64,000 nucleotides of DNA from an uncultured Prevotella sp. (GCF_946407605.1 NZ_CAMJOS010000007.1:1-64000); one strand, 5' to 3'; shown: positions 1 to 9,865, numbered from the stretch's first letter. Numbers and translations are program-made. The notes: generated by a model not told the origin, from the sequence alone.

Positions 1-53
1 TTTGAGGGGGTAGTGTCAATTGCGACGTGGGAGTTCGAGTCTCCTCCTCTTCA
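1..53 (+). tRNA. tRNA-Leu (GAG), 3' part only
   Basis: The window opens inside a type II tRNA. GAG at 4-6 is followed by G, as expected 3' of a leucine anticodon. A long variable arm follows (TGTC/GACG stem around 14-27), then a T-arm with stem GGGAG/CTCCT and loop TTCGAGT (29-45), the 3' acceptor strand (46-52) and discriminator A at 53. CCA is not encoded. The 5' half is outside the window, so the acceptor pairing cannot be tested. A serine tRNA is the alternative for a long variable arm, but the G after the anticodon favours leucine. Confidence 0.7.
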
Positions 54-72
54 CCTCTTTTTTCTCACTTCT

Positions 73-145
73 GCGGAAATAGCTCAGTTGGTAGAGCACA
101 ACCTTGCCAAGGTTGGGGTCGCGGGTCCGAGTCCCGTTTTCCGCT
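73..145 (+). tRNA. tRNA-Gly (GCC)
   Basis: A full cloverleaf is present: acceptor GCGGAAA (73-79) pairs with TTTCCGC (138-144), the discriminator is T145, the D-arm contains AGCTCAGTTGG, the anticodon GCC is at 106-108, and the T-loop is GTCCGAGTC-like. CCA is not encoded. It lies 19 nt after the partial tRNA-Leu, so the two are probably one transcript. A T-run (145-156) follows directly. Confidence 0.95.
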
Positions 146-184
146 CTTTTTTTTATTTTAGGAAAACAACCTTTTCACGCAATA

Positions 185-742
185 ATGAATTTATACTTAA
201 GATATTTCGACAATGAGACGCTCGTGTCGAGTGCTGATGATGCCATTGAATTTCTGAGCAATATTGATGAAATTGGCATGAATCCTGTACTCGAGGCCGA
301 TATCCGTGAATACGTGGCAAGCGATGTGTTCTATCCTAAGAGATATAAGATTCGTCCCCGCGTTTATTTCATTATTATCAAGACTGAGGCTGCCACGATG
401 CTCGACTTCAAGGAGAAGCGTGCCGTGCGTGGTGCCGACGATATGGAGATGAAGCCCCAGCGCCCAGCAACGTCAGCCATTATGAAGCTGAACGAGGAGC
501 GCGACGGTTGGTATGAGGGAACCATCGATTTCAAGCGCGTGTTGCTGGTGCCCGGCACAGGTAAGTTCCAGTATCGCGACACCCATTTTGTGGCTCAGGT
601 GCGTGCCATCTCTGGCATCGACTGCTATAATCGCATCGTAGAACATCTTCGTCAGCGTGTTGACGAGCGCAGTCAGTTCCCCTCAGCAAAAGGCAAGAAT
701 TTCAGTTTCCGTTATCTGGGAATGGCAAAGAACCAATATTGA
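185..742 (+). CDS. conserved hypothetical protein next to ssb
   Basis: Protein of 185 aa starting at the ATG at 185. An upstream in-frame start at 104 lies inside tRNA-Gly and was discarded. The protein is soluble-looking, without signal peptide or membrane segment, and is mixed alpha/beta with an N-terminal acidic stretch and basic patches in the middle. No catalytic motif was recognised. It ends 7 nt before ssb and is probably co-transcribed with ssb and gldE, so a DNA-related or housekeeping role is possible, but that is only guilt by association. Confidence 0.75.
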   Translation: MNLYLRYFDNETLVSSADDAIEFLSNIDEIGMNPVLEADIREYVASDVFYPKRYKIRPRVYFIIIKTEAATMLDFKEKRAVRGADDMEMKPQRPATSAIMKLNEERDGWYEGTIDFKRVLLVPGTGKFQYRDTHFVAQVRAISGIDCYNRIVEHLRQRVDERSQFPSAKGKNFSFRYLGMAKNQY

Positions 743-749
743 TTGAGCT

Positions 750-1163
750 ATGAATAAGGTGATGCTGATAGGCAATGTAGGTAAAGAACCCGAGGTGCGT
801 TATGTAGACCAGGGTCAGCCTGTGGCACGCTTGTCGCTGGCCACCACCGAACGCGGCTATACCCTTCAGAACGGTACTCAGGTGCCCGACCGCACAGAGT
901 GGCACTCTGTCATCCTTTGGCGCAAGTTGGCCGAGGTGGTAGAACATTATGTGCACAAGGGCGACAAGCTTTATATAGAAGGTCGTATCCATTACGCATC
1001 CTATGATGACAAGCAAGGCAAGCGTCAGTATTATACGGAGATCTGGGCCGACAACATGGAAATGCTCTCACCGCGCCCTGTAGGTCAGCCCGAAACCTCG
1101 CCAGCCGCACAGCCGTCAGCCGCTACTTCTACATCGGACGATAATAATGCAATGCCTTTCTAA
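750..1163 (+). CDS. ssb: single-stranded DNA-binding protein
   Basis: SSB of 137 aa that coats single-stranded DNA in replication, recombination and repair. It begins MNKVMLIGNVGKEPEVR, the classic start of the OB fold, followed by the TEWHSVILW strand and the L(Y)IEGR strand (residues about 1-108). The C-terminal tail is a Ser/Thr/Pro/Ala-rich linker ending in acidic DDNNAMPF, the tip used to recruit partner proteins. Length is shorter than the E. coli protein and usual for Bacteroidetes. It sits between a hypothetical gene (7 nt) and the gldE-like gene (9 nt), a common arrangement in the phylum. Confidence 0.96.
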   Translation: MNKVMLIGNVGKEPEVRYVDQGQPVARLSLATTERGYTLQNGTQVPDRTEWHSVILWRKLAEVVEHYVHKGDKLYIEGRIHYASYDDKQGKRQYYTEIWADNMEMLSPRPVGQPETSPAAQPSAATSTSDDNNAMPF

Positions 1164-1172
1164 TGCGGTAAA

Positions 1173-2495
1173 ATGGATTATCTCCAATCGATTTTTAGTC
1201 ATATAGAGTTTTTTCCTAACGGACCTTTAGGGTTCGGGGCCATCTTTGCTATTGTCCTGGCTTGTGTGCTCCTGCTGTTTTCAGGGTTCGCCTCAGGTTC
1301 TGAGATAGCATTCTTTTCACTTTCTCCCAATGACTTAAACGAGCTCGACGAAGAGAAAAATCGTGTTGACGCCAAGATAAAATATCTGCGCGAGAACTCT
1401 GAGCGCACGTTGGCCACCATTCTGATTACCAACAACTTGGTGAATGTGACCATCATTATGCTCTGCAATTATTTCTTCTCACAGCTTGTCTCGTTCGACG
1501 ATGGCGGCCAGTGGTTGGAGTTTGTCATGATTACTGTCCTGCTCACCTTCCTGCTGTTGCTCTTCGGCGAGATTATGCCCAAGGTCTATAGCGGACAGCA
1601 TGCGTTGGCGGTTTGCCGAATGTTTGCCCCTGCCATCATGGTGCTTAGCAAGGTCTTTTATTACCTCTCTAACATCCTCATCCGTTCTGGTGCCCTGGCT
1701 GGTAAGATGGTGCATCAGGAGAACCATGTGCTGAGCGTTGACGACCTGGAACAGGCCCTCGAACTCACCGATAAGGAGGAACTGAAGGAAGAGCAGAACA
1801 TGCTTGAGGGTATTGTGCGTTTTGGCGACGAGACGGCCAAGGAGGTCATGACCAGCCGTCAGGATATTGTCGACCTCGACTTTCGTTCGTCGTTCCCCGA
1901 GGTTATCAACTGCATTGTCGAGAACAACTATTCGCGTATTCCAGTCTATCAGGATTCGATAGATAATATTCGCGGCATCCTATATATCAAGGACCTACTG
2001 CCTCATCTCTCCAAGCCTGCCACCTTCCGTTGGCAGTCGCTTATCCGTCCGCCTTACTTTGTGCCCGAGACCAAGAAGATTGACGACCTGCTGCGCGATT
2101 TTCAGGAAAACAAGGTGCATATAGCCATTGTGGTCGACGAATTTGGAGGCACCAGCGGTCTCATCACCTTGGAAGATATTCTTGAGGAGATTGTGGGCGA
2201 AATCAACGACGAGTATGACGAGGACGACCATCAGTATGTTCGCGTCAACACTAACACCTATATCTTTGAAGGTAAGACCTTGTTGTCCGATTTCTATAAG
2301 ATATTGAAGATTGACGACGAGGCCTTCGAGGACGTAGAAGGCGATGCCGACACGCTGGCTGGTTTGCTGCTCGAGCTGAAGGGCGACTTCCCCAGCCTGC
2401 ACGAGCGTTTAGAGTACGACAAGTTCAAGTTCGAGATCGTAGAACTCGATGGCCATCGCATCTCCAAGATTAAGGTAATTATCAAACAGAACTAA
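1173..2495 (+). CDS. gldE: GldE-like / CorC-HlyC family CBS-domain membrane protein
   Basis: Protein of 440 aa. It has an N-terminal CNNM (DUF21) membrane region with hydrophobic segments in about residues 20-170, a pair of CBS domains (about 200-345, including the typical ..VHIAIVVDEFGGTSGLIT.. type strand) and a C-terminal CorC/HlyC-associated domain (about 355-438). The family includes Mg/Co efflux proteins. In Bacteroidetes the copy directly after ssb is the one annotated GldE, linked to gliding and type IX secretion in flavobacteria. Which role it has here cannot be told from sequence. The next gene starts one nt after its stop. Confidence 0.85.
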   Translation: MDYLQSIFSHIEFFPNGPLGFGAIFAIVLACVLLLFSGFASGSEIAFFSLSPNDLNELDEEKNRVDAKIKYLRENSERTLATILITNNLVNVTIIMLCNYFFSQLVSFDDGGQWLEFVMITVLLTFLLLLFGEIMPKVYSGQHALAVCRMFAPAIMVLSKVFYYLSNILIRSGALAGKMVHQENHVLSVDDLEQALELTDKEELKEEQNMLEGIVRFGDETAKEVMTSRQDIVDLDFRSSFPEVINCIVENNYSRIPVYQDSIDNIRGILYIKDLLPHLSKPATFRWQSLIRPPYFVPETKKIDDLLRDFQENKVHIAIVVDEFGGTSGLITLEDILEEIVGEINDEYDEDDHQYVRVNTNTYIFEGKTLLSDFYKILKIDDEAFEDVEGDADTLAGLLLELKGDFPSLHERLEYDKFKFEIVELDGHRISKIKVIIKQN

Positions 2496-2496
2496 C

Positions 2497-3279
2497 ATGA
2501 AAAGACTTACTATATTCCTGACAATACTTTTCTGCTTCGCTATGGTGATTGACACTGGCGCCAAGCCCAAGAAGAAAACGAAGAAGCGCGCCCGTACCAT
2601 CCGCGTGGTGAAGCGCAAGAAGGTAACGCCACCAACTATTCACGAGAATCCATATCTCGTTTGTGAGGATACTTGCAACCATGTTCACGGCATCGACATG
2701 AGCCATTATCAGGGCGAGGTGTTCTGGGAAACCGTTGGCGAGAAAACCAAGATGTCTTACGTCTATCTGAAGGCTACCGAAGGTGGCGACCGCATAGACT
2801 CACAGTATGAACGTAACATCGACCTGGCCCATCGTCATGGGCTGAAGGTGGGTTCCTACCATTTCTTCCGTCCTACCGTCAACCTGTATTCCCAGCTCCA
2901 GAATTTCATGACCCAATGTCTGCCTGGCGAACAGGACCTTATTCCCATGCTCGATGTTGAGACTACCGGCAAGCTCTCCGACCGTGAGTTCTGCGACTCA
3001 CTTCATAAGTTCCTCGACATGCTCGAGGGTGCTTACAATCAGAAACCACTGGTCTATACCTATCGTAATTTCTACAACGAACACCTCGTAGGCCAGCTTT
3101 CCGAATACCATTTGATGGTTGCCATGTATGCCGATGAGCCTCCTGTGCTTGCTGACAAGCGCGATTACATCATCTGGCAGTACACTTGCAAGGGTCGCAT
3201 CCTCGGTGTCAGCGGTGAGGTGGACAAGAGTTGTCTTATGGGCGATCACGAGCTGCGCGAGCTCCGTTTCATTCATTAA
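2497..3279 (+). CDS. GH25 family lysozyme, secreted
   Basis: Peptidoglycan muramidase of 260 aa. An N-terminal hydrophobic signal (about 1-22) is followed by a very basic segment (about 23-42) and the GH25 barrel. The first strand has GIDMSHYQG with catalytic-site Asp67, then LKATEG with Glu95, and MLDVETTG with Asp153 and Glu155, matching the acidic residues of GH25 muramidases. The SYHFF motif is also present. It starts one nt after gldE and is likely translated with it. The basic region after the signal may bind the cell surface. It is followed by a strong terminator hairpin. Confidence 0.9.
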   Translation: MKRLTIFLTILFCFAMVIDTGAKPKKKTKKRARTIRVVKRKKVTPPTIHENPYLVCEDTCNHVHGIDMSHYQGEVFWETVGEKTKMSYVYLKATEGGDRIDSQYERNIDLAHRHGLKVGSYHFFRPTVNLYSQLQNFMTQCLPGEQDLIPMLDVETTGKLSDREFCDSLHKFLDMLEGAYNQKPLVYTYRNFYNEHLVGQLSEYHLMVAMYADEPPVLADKRDYIIWQYTCKGRILGVSGEVDKSCLMGDHELRELRFIH

Positions 3280-3328
3280 TTCATCTGTGATTATTAAGAA
3301 ACGATTCATTTCATTACCATATAAAATA

Positions 3329-3372
3329 TTGCGCTCACACGTAGAAAAATCTATTTCCTCGTGTGAGCGCAA
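3329..3372. terminator. bidirectional terminator, perfect 13-bp stem
   Basis: TTGCGCTCACACG (3329-3341) is a perfect inverted repeat of 3360-3372 with an 18-nt loop that contains a smaller TAGA/TCTA pairing. It lies between the convergent GH25 and esterase genes and probably terminates both. Confidence 0.85.
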
Positions 3373-3416
3373 ATAATTATATTCAATTCAGTGCACTTTT
3401 GGCACTTGCATGTAAT

Positions 3417-4313
<897 letters not shown>

Positions 4314-4340
4314 TTAGTTAATAATATGTAAGAATATTCT

Positions 4341-5408
4341 CTAGAGCATACCCTTGGTTGAGGGCAGCTGATAGTGGTCAATGTCGCGACGCACTGCCGC
4401 ACGGAGCGAGCGGGCAAGGGCCTTGAAGATGGCCTCGGCCTTGTGGTGCTCGTTGTCGCCTTCTGCCTCGATGTAGAGGTTCATAAGGGCAGCGTCGGAG
4501 AGGCTCTTGAAGAAATGGAAGAACATCTCGGTGGGCACATCGCCAATGCGCTCGCGGTGGAAGGCGGTCTTCCAGATGAGCCAGGGACGTCCGCCAAAGT
4601 CGAGGGCCACGTGGGCATGACAGTCGTCCATGGGCAATGAGAAGCCGTAGCGCTCGATGCCGCGCTTGCTGCCTAGCGCCTTGAGGAGGCATTCACCGAG
4701 GGCCAGTCCAGTATCTTCGATGGTGTGGTGCTCGTCAACGTGTAAGTCGCCCTTGGTGTGGATCAGCAGGTCCATCTGTCCGTGGCGTGCTATCTGTTCG
4801 AGCATGTGGTCGAAGAATCCCAGTCCCGTTTGTATATCGGCCTTTCCCGTACCGTCGAGAGTGAGTCGCACGTGGATGTCGGTCTCCTTCGTGGTGCGTC
4901 GTACCTCGGCTGTACGCTCGCCGTCGAATACCTGCTCAGCTACTTGTTTCCAGGTCATGTTCTCACCCAGGATGAGTGCCTTGCAGCCAATGTTCTTGGC
5001 AAAGAGGGCGTCAGTCTCGCGGTCGCCGATGACATAGCTGTTGGCGATGTCGTAGTCGGGGTTGTTGATATATTTCTCTACCAGGCCGGTCTGTGGCTTG
5101 CGTGTGGGGGCGTTGTCCTCAGGGAAGTGCGGATCGATGAGGATATCGTCGAACTCAACGCCTTCGCCTTTGAGGGCATCGAGGATGAAGTTCTGCGAGG
5201 GCCAGAAAGTGTCTTCTGGGAAGGCAGAGGTGCCTAGGCCGTCTTGGTTGGAAACCATGACGAAACGGAAATCTGTCTTTTCGCGCAGGAAGGCGAGCCA
5301 GCGGAATACGCCTGGCTTGAATCGGATTTTCGAGAGGTCGTCGACCTGCTCGTCGTGGGGTTCTTCTACGATTGTTCCGTCGCGATCTATAAAGAGTATT
5401 TTTTTCAT
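4341..5408 (-). CDS. hisB: bifunctional histidinol-phosphatase / imidazoleglycerol-phosphate dehydratase
   Basis: Protein of 355 aa catalysing two steps of histidine biosynthesis. Residues 1-165 form a HAD phosphatase with DRDG at 8-11 (nucleophile Asp8, acid/base Asp10) and a conserved GDRETD loop (128-133). Residues about 168-355 form the dehydratase with HHTIEDTG (227-234) and a second ..[11 protein letters not shown].. metal-binding motif near the C-terminus. No other his gene is nearby, so hisB is separated from the rest of the pathway. It is transcribed with the membrane-protein gene upstream; the 35 nt between them hold a short repeat. Confidence 0.95.
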   Translation of the reverse strand: MKKILFIDRDGTIVEEPHDEQVDDLSKIRFKPGVFRWLAFLREKTDFRFVMVSNQDGLGTSAFPEDTFWPSQNFILDALKGEGVEFDDILIDPHFPEDNAPTRKPQTGLVEKYINNPDYDIANSYVIGDRETDALFAKNIGCKALILGENMTWKQVAEQVFDGERTAEVRRTTKETDIHVRLTLDGTGKADIQTGLGFFDHMLEQIARHGQMDLLIHTKGDLHVDEHHTIEDTGLALGECLLKALGSKRGIERYGFSLPMDDCHAHVALDFGGRPWLIWKTAFHRERIGDVPTEMFFHFFKSLSDAALMNLYIEAEGDNEHHKAEAIFKALARSLRAAVRRDIDHYQLPSTKGML

Positions 5409-5421
5409 ACTTGGTGAAGAG

Positions 5422-5443
5422 GTGAAAGTTGAAAGTTGAAAGG
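5422..5443. repeat. short GAAAGTTGAAAG-type repeat
   Basis: Two to three 7-bp units of GTTGAAA sit between hisB and the membrane-protein gene and abut that gene's stop codon. The same family recurs at 9241-9270 and, in-frame, at 59685-59715. Confidence 0.8.
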
Positions 5444-6196
5444 TTACTGGAACTTCTTGTTGAGCTGTTCGCGCTGGGCGATGGTGCCGCAGGCGTAGTA
5501 GAGCGGGAAGATGGTGACCAGATGAACGTAGGCCTGGATGAAGCCAGCGATGGTGAAGGCCACGAAGGTCAGCGTGCTCAGGTAGTCGGGCAAGCCCAGC
5601 GGGTCGCCCATAGCAGCTCCAGCATAAGCCTTGATGTTGGCTGTGCCGATGATGATGCCCGGCAACTCACAGAAGAAGGTGAGCAGCGAGGTGATGATGC
5701 CCGTGAGCAACAGCGTGGCAAAGAGCAGTCCGAAATAGCGCAACCCCTTGAAAAAGGTAGTGTGGGCGTAGGACTTGCTGCGCAGTGGACGCAACAGACA
5801 GGGCACCGTCTTATTGGGCAGCACGCCCCACCAGTGGTCAGGACGCTGGATGGCATCAGTGGTGCGATGGTCGTCGCAGGCCTTGATGGCTACGGCAGCC
5901 AGCAACAGGGCGGTGATGACGAACGCCAGACAGTAGATAGCTACCAGAATCCAGTCAGCGGTACTGGCCGTCCAGTGAACCTCGAGCGAGGGATACTGGC
6001 TGATGACGATGAGCGGCAGCACGTCGTAGATGATGCGGCTGGTCATCCAGGCAAAGGCCAGCGCATAGAGTAGGGCATAAATCCATGATGCCCGGAAAAG
6101 TCGTTTGAAATTGCTGGTATAGAGCAGGTAGCCGTCGCGGACGACAGCCCCTACGCTTCGTACATGATGTAGGCTTAAATTGCTTGTAGCATTCAT
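5444..6196 (-). CDS. hypothetical polytopic membrane protein
   Basis: Protein of 250 aa with about five hydrophobic segments (around residues 37-60, 80-110, 148-170, 173-190 and 205-235), so an inner-membrane protein. No recognised family motif; the architecture (short N-terminal cytosolic part, paired helices) resembles generic DUF975/YciC-like integral membrane proteins, but I cannot assign it. It is the first gene of a minus-strand unit with hisB and the esterase, driven by the -7 box at 6217-6224. Confidence 0.75.
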   Translation of the reverse strand: MNATSNLSLHHVRSVGAVVRDGYLLYTSNFKRLFRASWIYALLYALAFAWMTSRIIYDVLPLIVISQYPSLEVHWTASTADWILVAIYCLAFVITALLLAAVAIKACDDHRTTDAIQRPDHWWGVLPNKTVPCLLRPLRSKSYAHTTFFKGLRYFGLLFATLLLTGIITSLLTFFCELPGIIIGTANIKAYAGAAMGDPLGLPDYLSTLTFVAFTIAGFIQAYVHLVTIFPLYYACGTIAQREQLNKKFQ

Positions 6197-6216
6197 GATG
6201 TATCTGAAATTTTCTG

Positions 6217-6224
6217 CAAAGGTA
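6217..6224 (-). promoter_or_regulatory. promoter -7 box TACCTTTG for membrane protein-hisB unit
   Basis: CAAAGGTA on the plus strand is TACCTTTG read on the minus strand, 20 nt upstream of the start codon at 6196. It is divergent from the promoter at 6268-6275, with an AATTGA-type repeat between them. Confidence 0.75.
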
Positions 6225-6230
6225 CAAAAT

Positions 6231-6262
6231 AATTGAGAATTGACAATTGAAAATTGATAATT
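6231..6262. repeat. AATTGANAATTGA-type intergenic repeat
   Basis: Four units of the AATTGA/GAATTGACAATTGAAAATTGATAATT family lie exactly between two divergent promoters. The family recurs at 54718-54745, again between divergent promoters, and inside cbiB at 57359-57390. Confidence 0.8.
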
Positions 6263-6267
6263 ATTTG

Positions 6268-6275
6268 TACCTTTG
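6268..6275 (+). promoter_or_regulatory. promoter -7 box TACCTTTG for oxidoreductase operon
   Basis: TACCTTTG lies 16 nt before the ATG at 6292 and rules out the in-frame TTG at 6247 as the start, because that codon would be upstream of transcription. Confidence 0.75.
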
Positions 6276-6291
6276 CAAAAATTTAGGAAAT

Positions 6292-7275
6292 ATGAAACAG
6301 TTGAAGTGGGGTTTTATAGGCTGCGGAGAGGTCTGCGAGAAAAAGAGCGGACCAGCTTTTGCCGAGGTTGAGGACTCGACCGTGGTGGCTGTGATGAGTC
6401 GCACGGAGTTCAAGGCCCGCTCGTATGCCGTGAGACACGGTGTGCCACGATGGTATACAGATGCTCAGGAACTGATTGACGACCCTGAGGTCAACGCCAT
6501 CTATGTGGCCACGCCGCCCAGCAGTCATGCCACCTTTGCTATCATGGCTATGAAGGCAGGCAAGCCTGTTTATGTGGAGAAACCGTTGGCAGCCAACTAT
6601 GAGGATTGTGCCCGTGTAAACCGCATTAGCGAGCAGACTGGCGTGCCCTGTTTCGTGGCCTACTATCGTCGTTACCTGCCTTATTTCCTCAAGGTGAAGG
6701 AGATAGTAGAGCAGGGACAGATAGGCGATATCATCAACGTGCAGATAAGGTTTGCGTGGCCCCCGCGTGAGTTGGACTACGGTCATCCCGAGAACCTGCC
6801 CTGGCGTCTTCAGCCCGACATTGCGGGTGGTGGCTATTTCTACGACCTGGCGCCCCATCAGATAGACCTGCTGCAGGAGATGTTCGGCGTCATTGTCGAG
6901 GCCCGTGGCATCTGTGCCAACAGGGGCGGTCTCTATGGTGCAGAGGACTCTGTGAGCGCGGTGTTTAAGTTCGAGAACGGACTGCCTGGCAGCGGCTCGT
7001 GGGTCTTTGTGGGTCACGAGTCGGCACGAACAGACCGCATTCTGCTTATTGGCAACAAAGGGTCGCTCAGCTTCTCTGTGTTCAACTACGCACCCATCGA
7101 GGTGCACACCAGCGAGGGCACGCAGCATATCGAGGTGCCCAACCCGCAGTATGTACAGTATCCGCTCGTCAAGAATGTGTGTGAACATCTTCAGGAACGA
7201 GCTGTGTGTACTGCTACCAGCGTCTCTGCCACCTCAGTCAACTGGGTGCTGGACCGTATTTTAGGAAAATATTGA
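6292..7275 (+). CDS. Gfo/Idh/MocA family NAD(P)-dependent oxidoreductase
   Basis: Protein of 327 aa. The N-terminal Rossmann fold begins WGFIGCGEVCEKK (GxGxxC type nucleotide-binding loop, residues 6-18); ATPPSSH and the VEKPLA motif with the catalytic Lys follow, then the C-terminal beta-sheet substrate domain with GGGYFYDLAPHQIDLL (the conserved H..D..L helix). These enzymes oxidise or reduce sugars, inositols and sugar nucleotides; the substrate is not predictable. Start chosen at 6292 because the promoter box lies at 6268-6275. The stop overlaps the start of the next gene by one base. Confidence 0.9.
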   Translation: MKQLKWGFIGCGEVCEKKSGPAFAEVEDSTVVAVMSRTEFKARSYAVRHGVPRWYTDAQELIDDPEVNAIYVATPPSSHATFAIMAMKAGKPVYVEKPLAANYEDCARVNRISEQTGVPCFVAYYRRYLPYFLKVKEIVEQGQIGDIINVQIRFAWPPRELDYGHPENLPWRLQPDIAGGGYFYDLAPHQIDLLQEMFGVIVEARGICANRGGLYGAEDSVSAVFKFENGLPGSGSWVFVGHESARTDRILLIGNKGSLSFSVFNYAPIEVHTSEGTQHIEVPNPQYVQYPLVKNVCEHLQERAVCTATSVSATSVNWVLDRILGKY

Positions 7276-8411
7276 TGAGATTACTGACTATAGCTATAGG
7301 ATGGATGTTTGCTATGACAGCTGGAGCTGTTGAGCTGACTGACACAATAGGCGCACAGGAAGAGATGGAAGCACCTATTGAGCAGTTGGCAGATACTGTT
7401 GTGGCCGAGCCGGAACAGCCCAAGAAAAAACTGGGACTGATTCGTCGCATCATCCGAGGTTTCGACCGCTTGGACGAACGCTATATCGAACCACAGCACT
7501 ATGTGTTTGCCGCCATGCTACAGACTACCTATAACTATGAGCGATACAGTCTTAGTGGTGGTAACCAGAGCATCACGATGAAGCCCGACAGGAACCTGCG
7601 CATAGGACCCTATGCCGGCTGGAAATGGGTGTTTCTGGGCTATACCTTCGAACTGGGCAACTTGAACTTCGGTGGTGGACGACGCGAGTTTGACTTCAGC
7701 ATGTATAGCTCGCAGATTGGCATCGACCTGTTCTATCGTCGTACAGGTCAGGACTATAAGCTGAAACAAGTGAACTTCGGTAATGCCGATATGTCAGAAC
7801 TGGAGGACCAACCCTTCAACGGCATAGAGGTAGGCATTACTGGCGCTAATATCTATTATATCTTCAATCACGGACGATTCTCCTATCCTGCGGCTTTCTC
7901 GCAGAGCACCATCCAGAAAATAAGCTGCGGATCGTGGCTGGCTGGCGTGGGCTATACGCGCCACTCGCTGGATTTCGACTCCGACCAGTTGCAAGACCTG
8001 ATAGACAGCAAGTTTGGTAAAAATGCGATACTTGTTGACAGCGGCCTGAGGGTTGACGAGGTGCGCTATTATGACCTCAGCATCTCGGGCGGCTATGCCT
8101 ATAACTGGGTGTTTGCCAAGAACTGGCTCTTTGGCTCCAGTCTGCAGATGGCCTTGGGCTATAAGCGTAGCTTTGGCGATATGATGAATGACGAGCGTGG
8201 CGGTTTTACGTTCAAGAATATGAATATCGACGGCGTGGGACGTTTCGCTGTGGTTTATAACAACATGCGATGGTATGCTGGCGCCAGCGCCATTGTGCAT
8301 ACCTATAATTATAGTATGTCTCGTTTCCGCACCAACAACACCTTTGGCAGCCTGAATGTCTATGTAGGCTGTAACTTCGGACTGAAAAAGAAATACCGCA
8401 AGAAGTCATGA
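7275..8411 (+). CDS. DUF4421 family secreted/outer-membrane protein
   Basis: Protein of 378 aa with an N-terminal signal (MRLLTIAIGWMFAMTAGA) and a body of alternating hydrophobic/aromatic strands (for example RIGPYAGWKWVFLGYTFEL near 110-130) ending in basic KKKYRKKS. This matches my memory of the Bacteroidetes DUF4421 family, probably an outer-membrane beta barrel; function unknown. It starts in the stop codon of the oxidoreductase gene (7275) and its own end overlaps the DUF1460 gene by 4 nt, so all three are translationally coupled. Confidence 0.75.
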   Translation: MRLLTIAIGWMFAMTAGAVELTDTIGAQEEMEAPIEQLADTVVAEPEQPKKKLGLIRRIIRGFDRLDERYIEPQHYVFAAMLQTTYNYERYSLSGGNQSITMKPDRNLRIGPYAGWKWVFLGYTFELGNLNFGGGRREFDFSMYSSQIGIDLFYRRTGQDYKLKQVNFGNADMSELEDQPFNGIEVGITGANIYYIFNHGRFSYPAAFSQSTIQKISCGSWLAGVGYTRHSLDFDSDQLQDLIDSKFGKNAILVDSGLRVDEVRYYDLSISGGYAYNWVFAKNWLFGSSLQMALGYKRSFGDMMNDERGGFTFKNMNIDGVGRFAVVYNNMRWYAGASAIVHTYNYSMSRFRTNNTFGSLNVYVGCNFGLKKKYRKKS

Positions 8412-9259
8412 AACGATTAGTGAGACTCTGCATCGTGCTGCTGATGTGGCCGTTGACCATATCGGCACAAACTATCGACTACGAGACTGCCGACAGCCTC
8501 TTTGTGGTCGATGTGCTGAAGAATGCGCAGGCCGAGCCTCTCTATTTCGCCCGTCAACTGATAGGACGCCCTTATGTGGCCCATACCCTGGAAGTGAACG
8601 CCAAGGGCGATGAGCGACTGGTGGTGAATACCCGCGAGTTGGACTGTACCACGCTGGTAGAGTATGTGGTAGCGCTGACGTTATGTGCGCAGAACAACGA
8701 ACGCACCTTTGCCGACTTTACACGCTATCTGAAGCTGTTGCGCTATCGTCAGGGCATCATCGACGGATATCCCTCTCGCCTGCATTATTTCTCGGACTGG
8801 ATTGACGACAAGACATCGATGCAACTGGTGAGCGAGGTGCAGCAGACCACAGCACCCTTTACCGCTGTGCAGACGTTGAACATCAACTATATGAGCCGTC
8901 ATCCGCAGGCCTACGACGCACTGAAAGCACATCCAGAGTTTATAACGACGATAGCCCAGCAAGAGAAACTACTTAGTGGTAGGCAGTACCGCTTTATCCC
9001 CAAGCGTGAAGTGAAGAACACGCAGGCCATGCGGCAGGCTGTTCACGACGGCGACATCATCGCCATCACCTGTTCGAAGCCAGGACTCGACATAGCTCAT
9101 TTGGGTTTTGCCGTTTGGCGTGCCGATGGTCTTCATCTGCTCAACGCCTCGTCGATACACAAGAAGGTGGTGGAAGAGCCGATGACGCTGGGGCAGTATC
9201 TCAAGAAACATGCCTCGCATACTGGAATTAGAGTTATCAAGGTGAAAGTTGAAAGGTGA
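8408..9259 (+). CDS. DUF1460 family NlpC/P60-like peptidase or amidase
   Basis: Protein of 283 aa with signal peptide (to about ISAQ, residue 20). The motif LDCTTLVEYV (around residue 80) supplies the likely nucleophile Cys of a papain-like NlpC/P60 fold, and GLDIAHLGFAV near residue 235 gives the His. Structural members of DUF1460 are described as cell-wall amidases/peptidases, so a role in peptidoglycan turnover in the periplasm is likely. The last residues KVKVER and the stop codon are encoded by the repeat at 9241-9270, so the C-terminus has probably been remodelled by repeat insertion. Confidence 0.8.
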   Translation: MKRLVRLCIVLLMWPLTISAQTIDYETADSLFVVDVLKNAQAEPLYFARQLIGRPYVAHTLEVNAKGDERLVVNTRELDCTTLVEYVVALTLCAQNNERTFADFTRYLKLLRYRQGIIDGYPSRLHYFSDWIDDKTSMQLVSEVQQTTAPFTAVQTLNINYMSRHPQAYDALKAHPEFITTIAQQEKLLSGRQYRFIPKREVKNTQAMRQAVHDGDIIAITCSKPGLDIAHLGFAVWRADGLHLLNASSIHKKVVEEPMTLGQYLKKHASHTGIRVIKVKVER

Positions 9260-9270
9260 AAGTTGAAAGG
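9241..9270. repeat. GAAAGTTGAAAGG-type repeat, overlaps a stop codon
   Basis: Two 15-bp units of GGTGAAAGTTGAAAG in tandem plus one G. The first unit and the start of the second encode the last residues and the TGA stop of the DUF1460 gene. Same family as 5422-5443. Confidence 0.85.
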
Positions 9271-9288
9271 TAAATCAAAAACATTAAT

Positions 9289-9858
9289 ATGACACAGGAA
9301 CAAGATATCAAGAACGCCATTGAGGCGATGAGAAAGGGTGGGGTGATACTCTATCCCACAGATACCGTTTGGGGAATAGGCTGCGACGCCACCAATGCGG
9401 AAGCCGTGAAACGCGTGTATGAAATCAAGCAGCGTGATGATTCAAAAGCATTGATCTGCTTGGTAGACAGCGATGCCCGTTTGCAACGCTATGTCCGTAA
9501 CGTACCCGATGTGGCCTGGCAACTGATTGACTGTTTGGACAAGCCCACCACGTTGATTCTCGATGGTGCCGTGAACCTGGCTCCAAACCTCATAGCCGAG
9601 GATGGCTCTATCGGCATCCGCATCACGCAGGAGCCTTTCTCTAAGGAGCTCTGCTTCCGTTTCCAGAAGGCCATCGTCTCTACGTCGGTGAATATCAGCG
9701 GCGAGCCTGCCGCTCAGAACTATGGCGACATAGACCCACGCATCTTGGAGCAGGTGGACTATGTGTGCTGGACGCGCCGACAGGAGCATAAGCCCCACAA
9801 GCCGTCGAGCATCATCAAGTTGAGCGCTTCGGGCGAGGTGCAGATAATCAGAAAATAA
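9289..9858 (+). CDS. L-threonylcarbamoyladenylate synthase (TsaC/Sua5/YwlC)
   Basis: Protein of 189 aa that makes threonylcarbamoyl-AMP for the t6A modification of ANN-decoding tRNAs. It shows the YrdC fold markers: GGVILYPTDTVWGIGCDA near the N-terminus, the KxR-type IKQRDDSKAL, and STSVNISGEP for nucleotide binding. Length matches the short TsaC form without the Sua5 C-terminal domain. It converges on uvrB with only 7 nt between the two stop codons and no hairpin. Confidence 0.92.
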   Translation: MTQEQDIKNAIEAMRKGGVILYPTDTVWGIGCDATNAEAVKRVYEIKQRDDSKALICLVDSDARLQRYVRNVPDVAWQLIDCLDKPTTLILDGAVNLAPNLIAEDGSIGIRITQEPFSKELCFRFQKAIVSTSVNISGEPAAQNYGDIDPRILEQVDYVCWTRRQEHKPHKPSSIIKLSASGEVQIIRK

Positions 9859-9865
9859 GGGAAGG

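Noticed and set aside
13..216. 67-codon plus-strand frame at the left end
   Set aside because: It spans the tRNA-Leu and tRNA-Gly genes.
6283..7188. 301-codon minus-strand frame
   Set aside because: Antisense to the Gfo/Idh/MocA oxidoreductase, which has convincing NAD-binding and EKP motifs.
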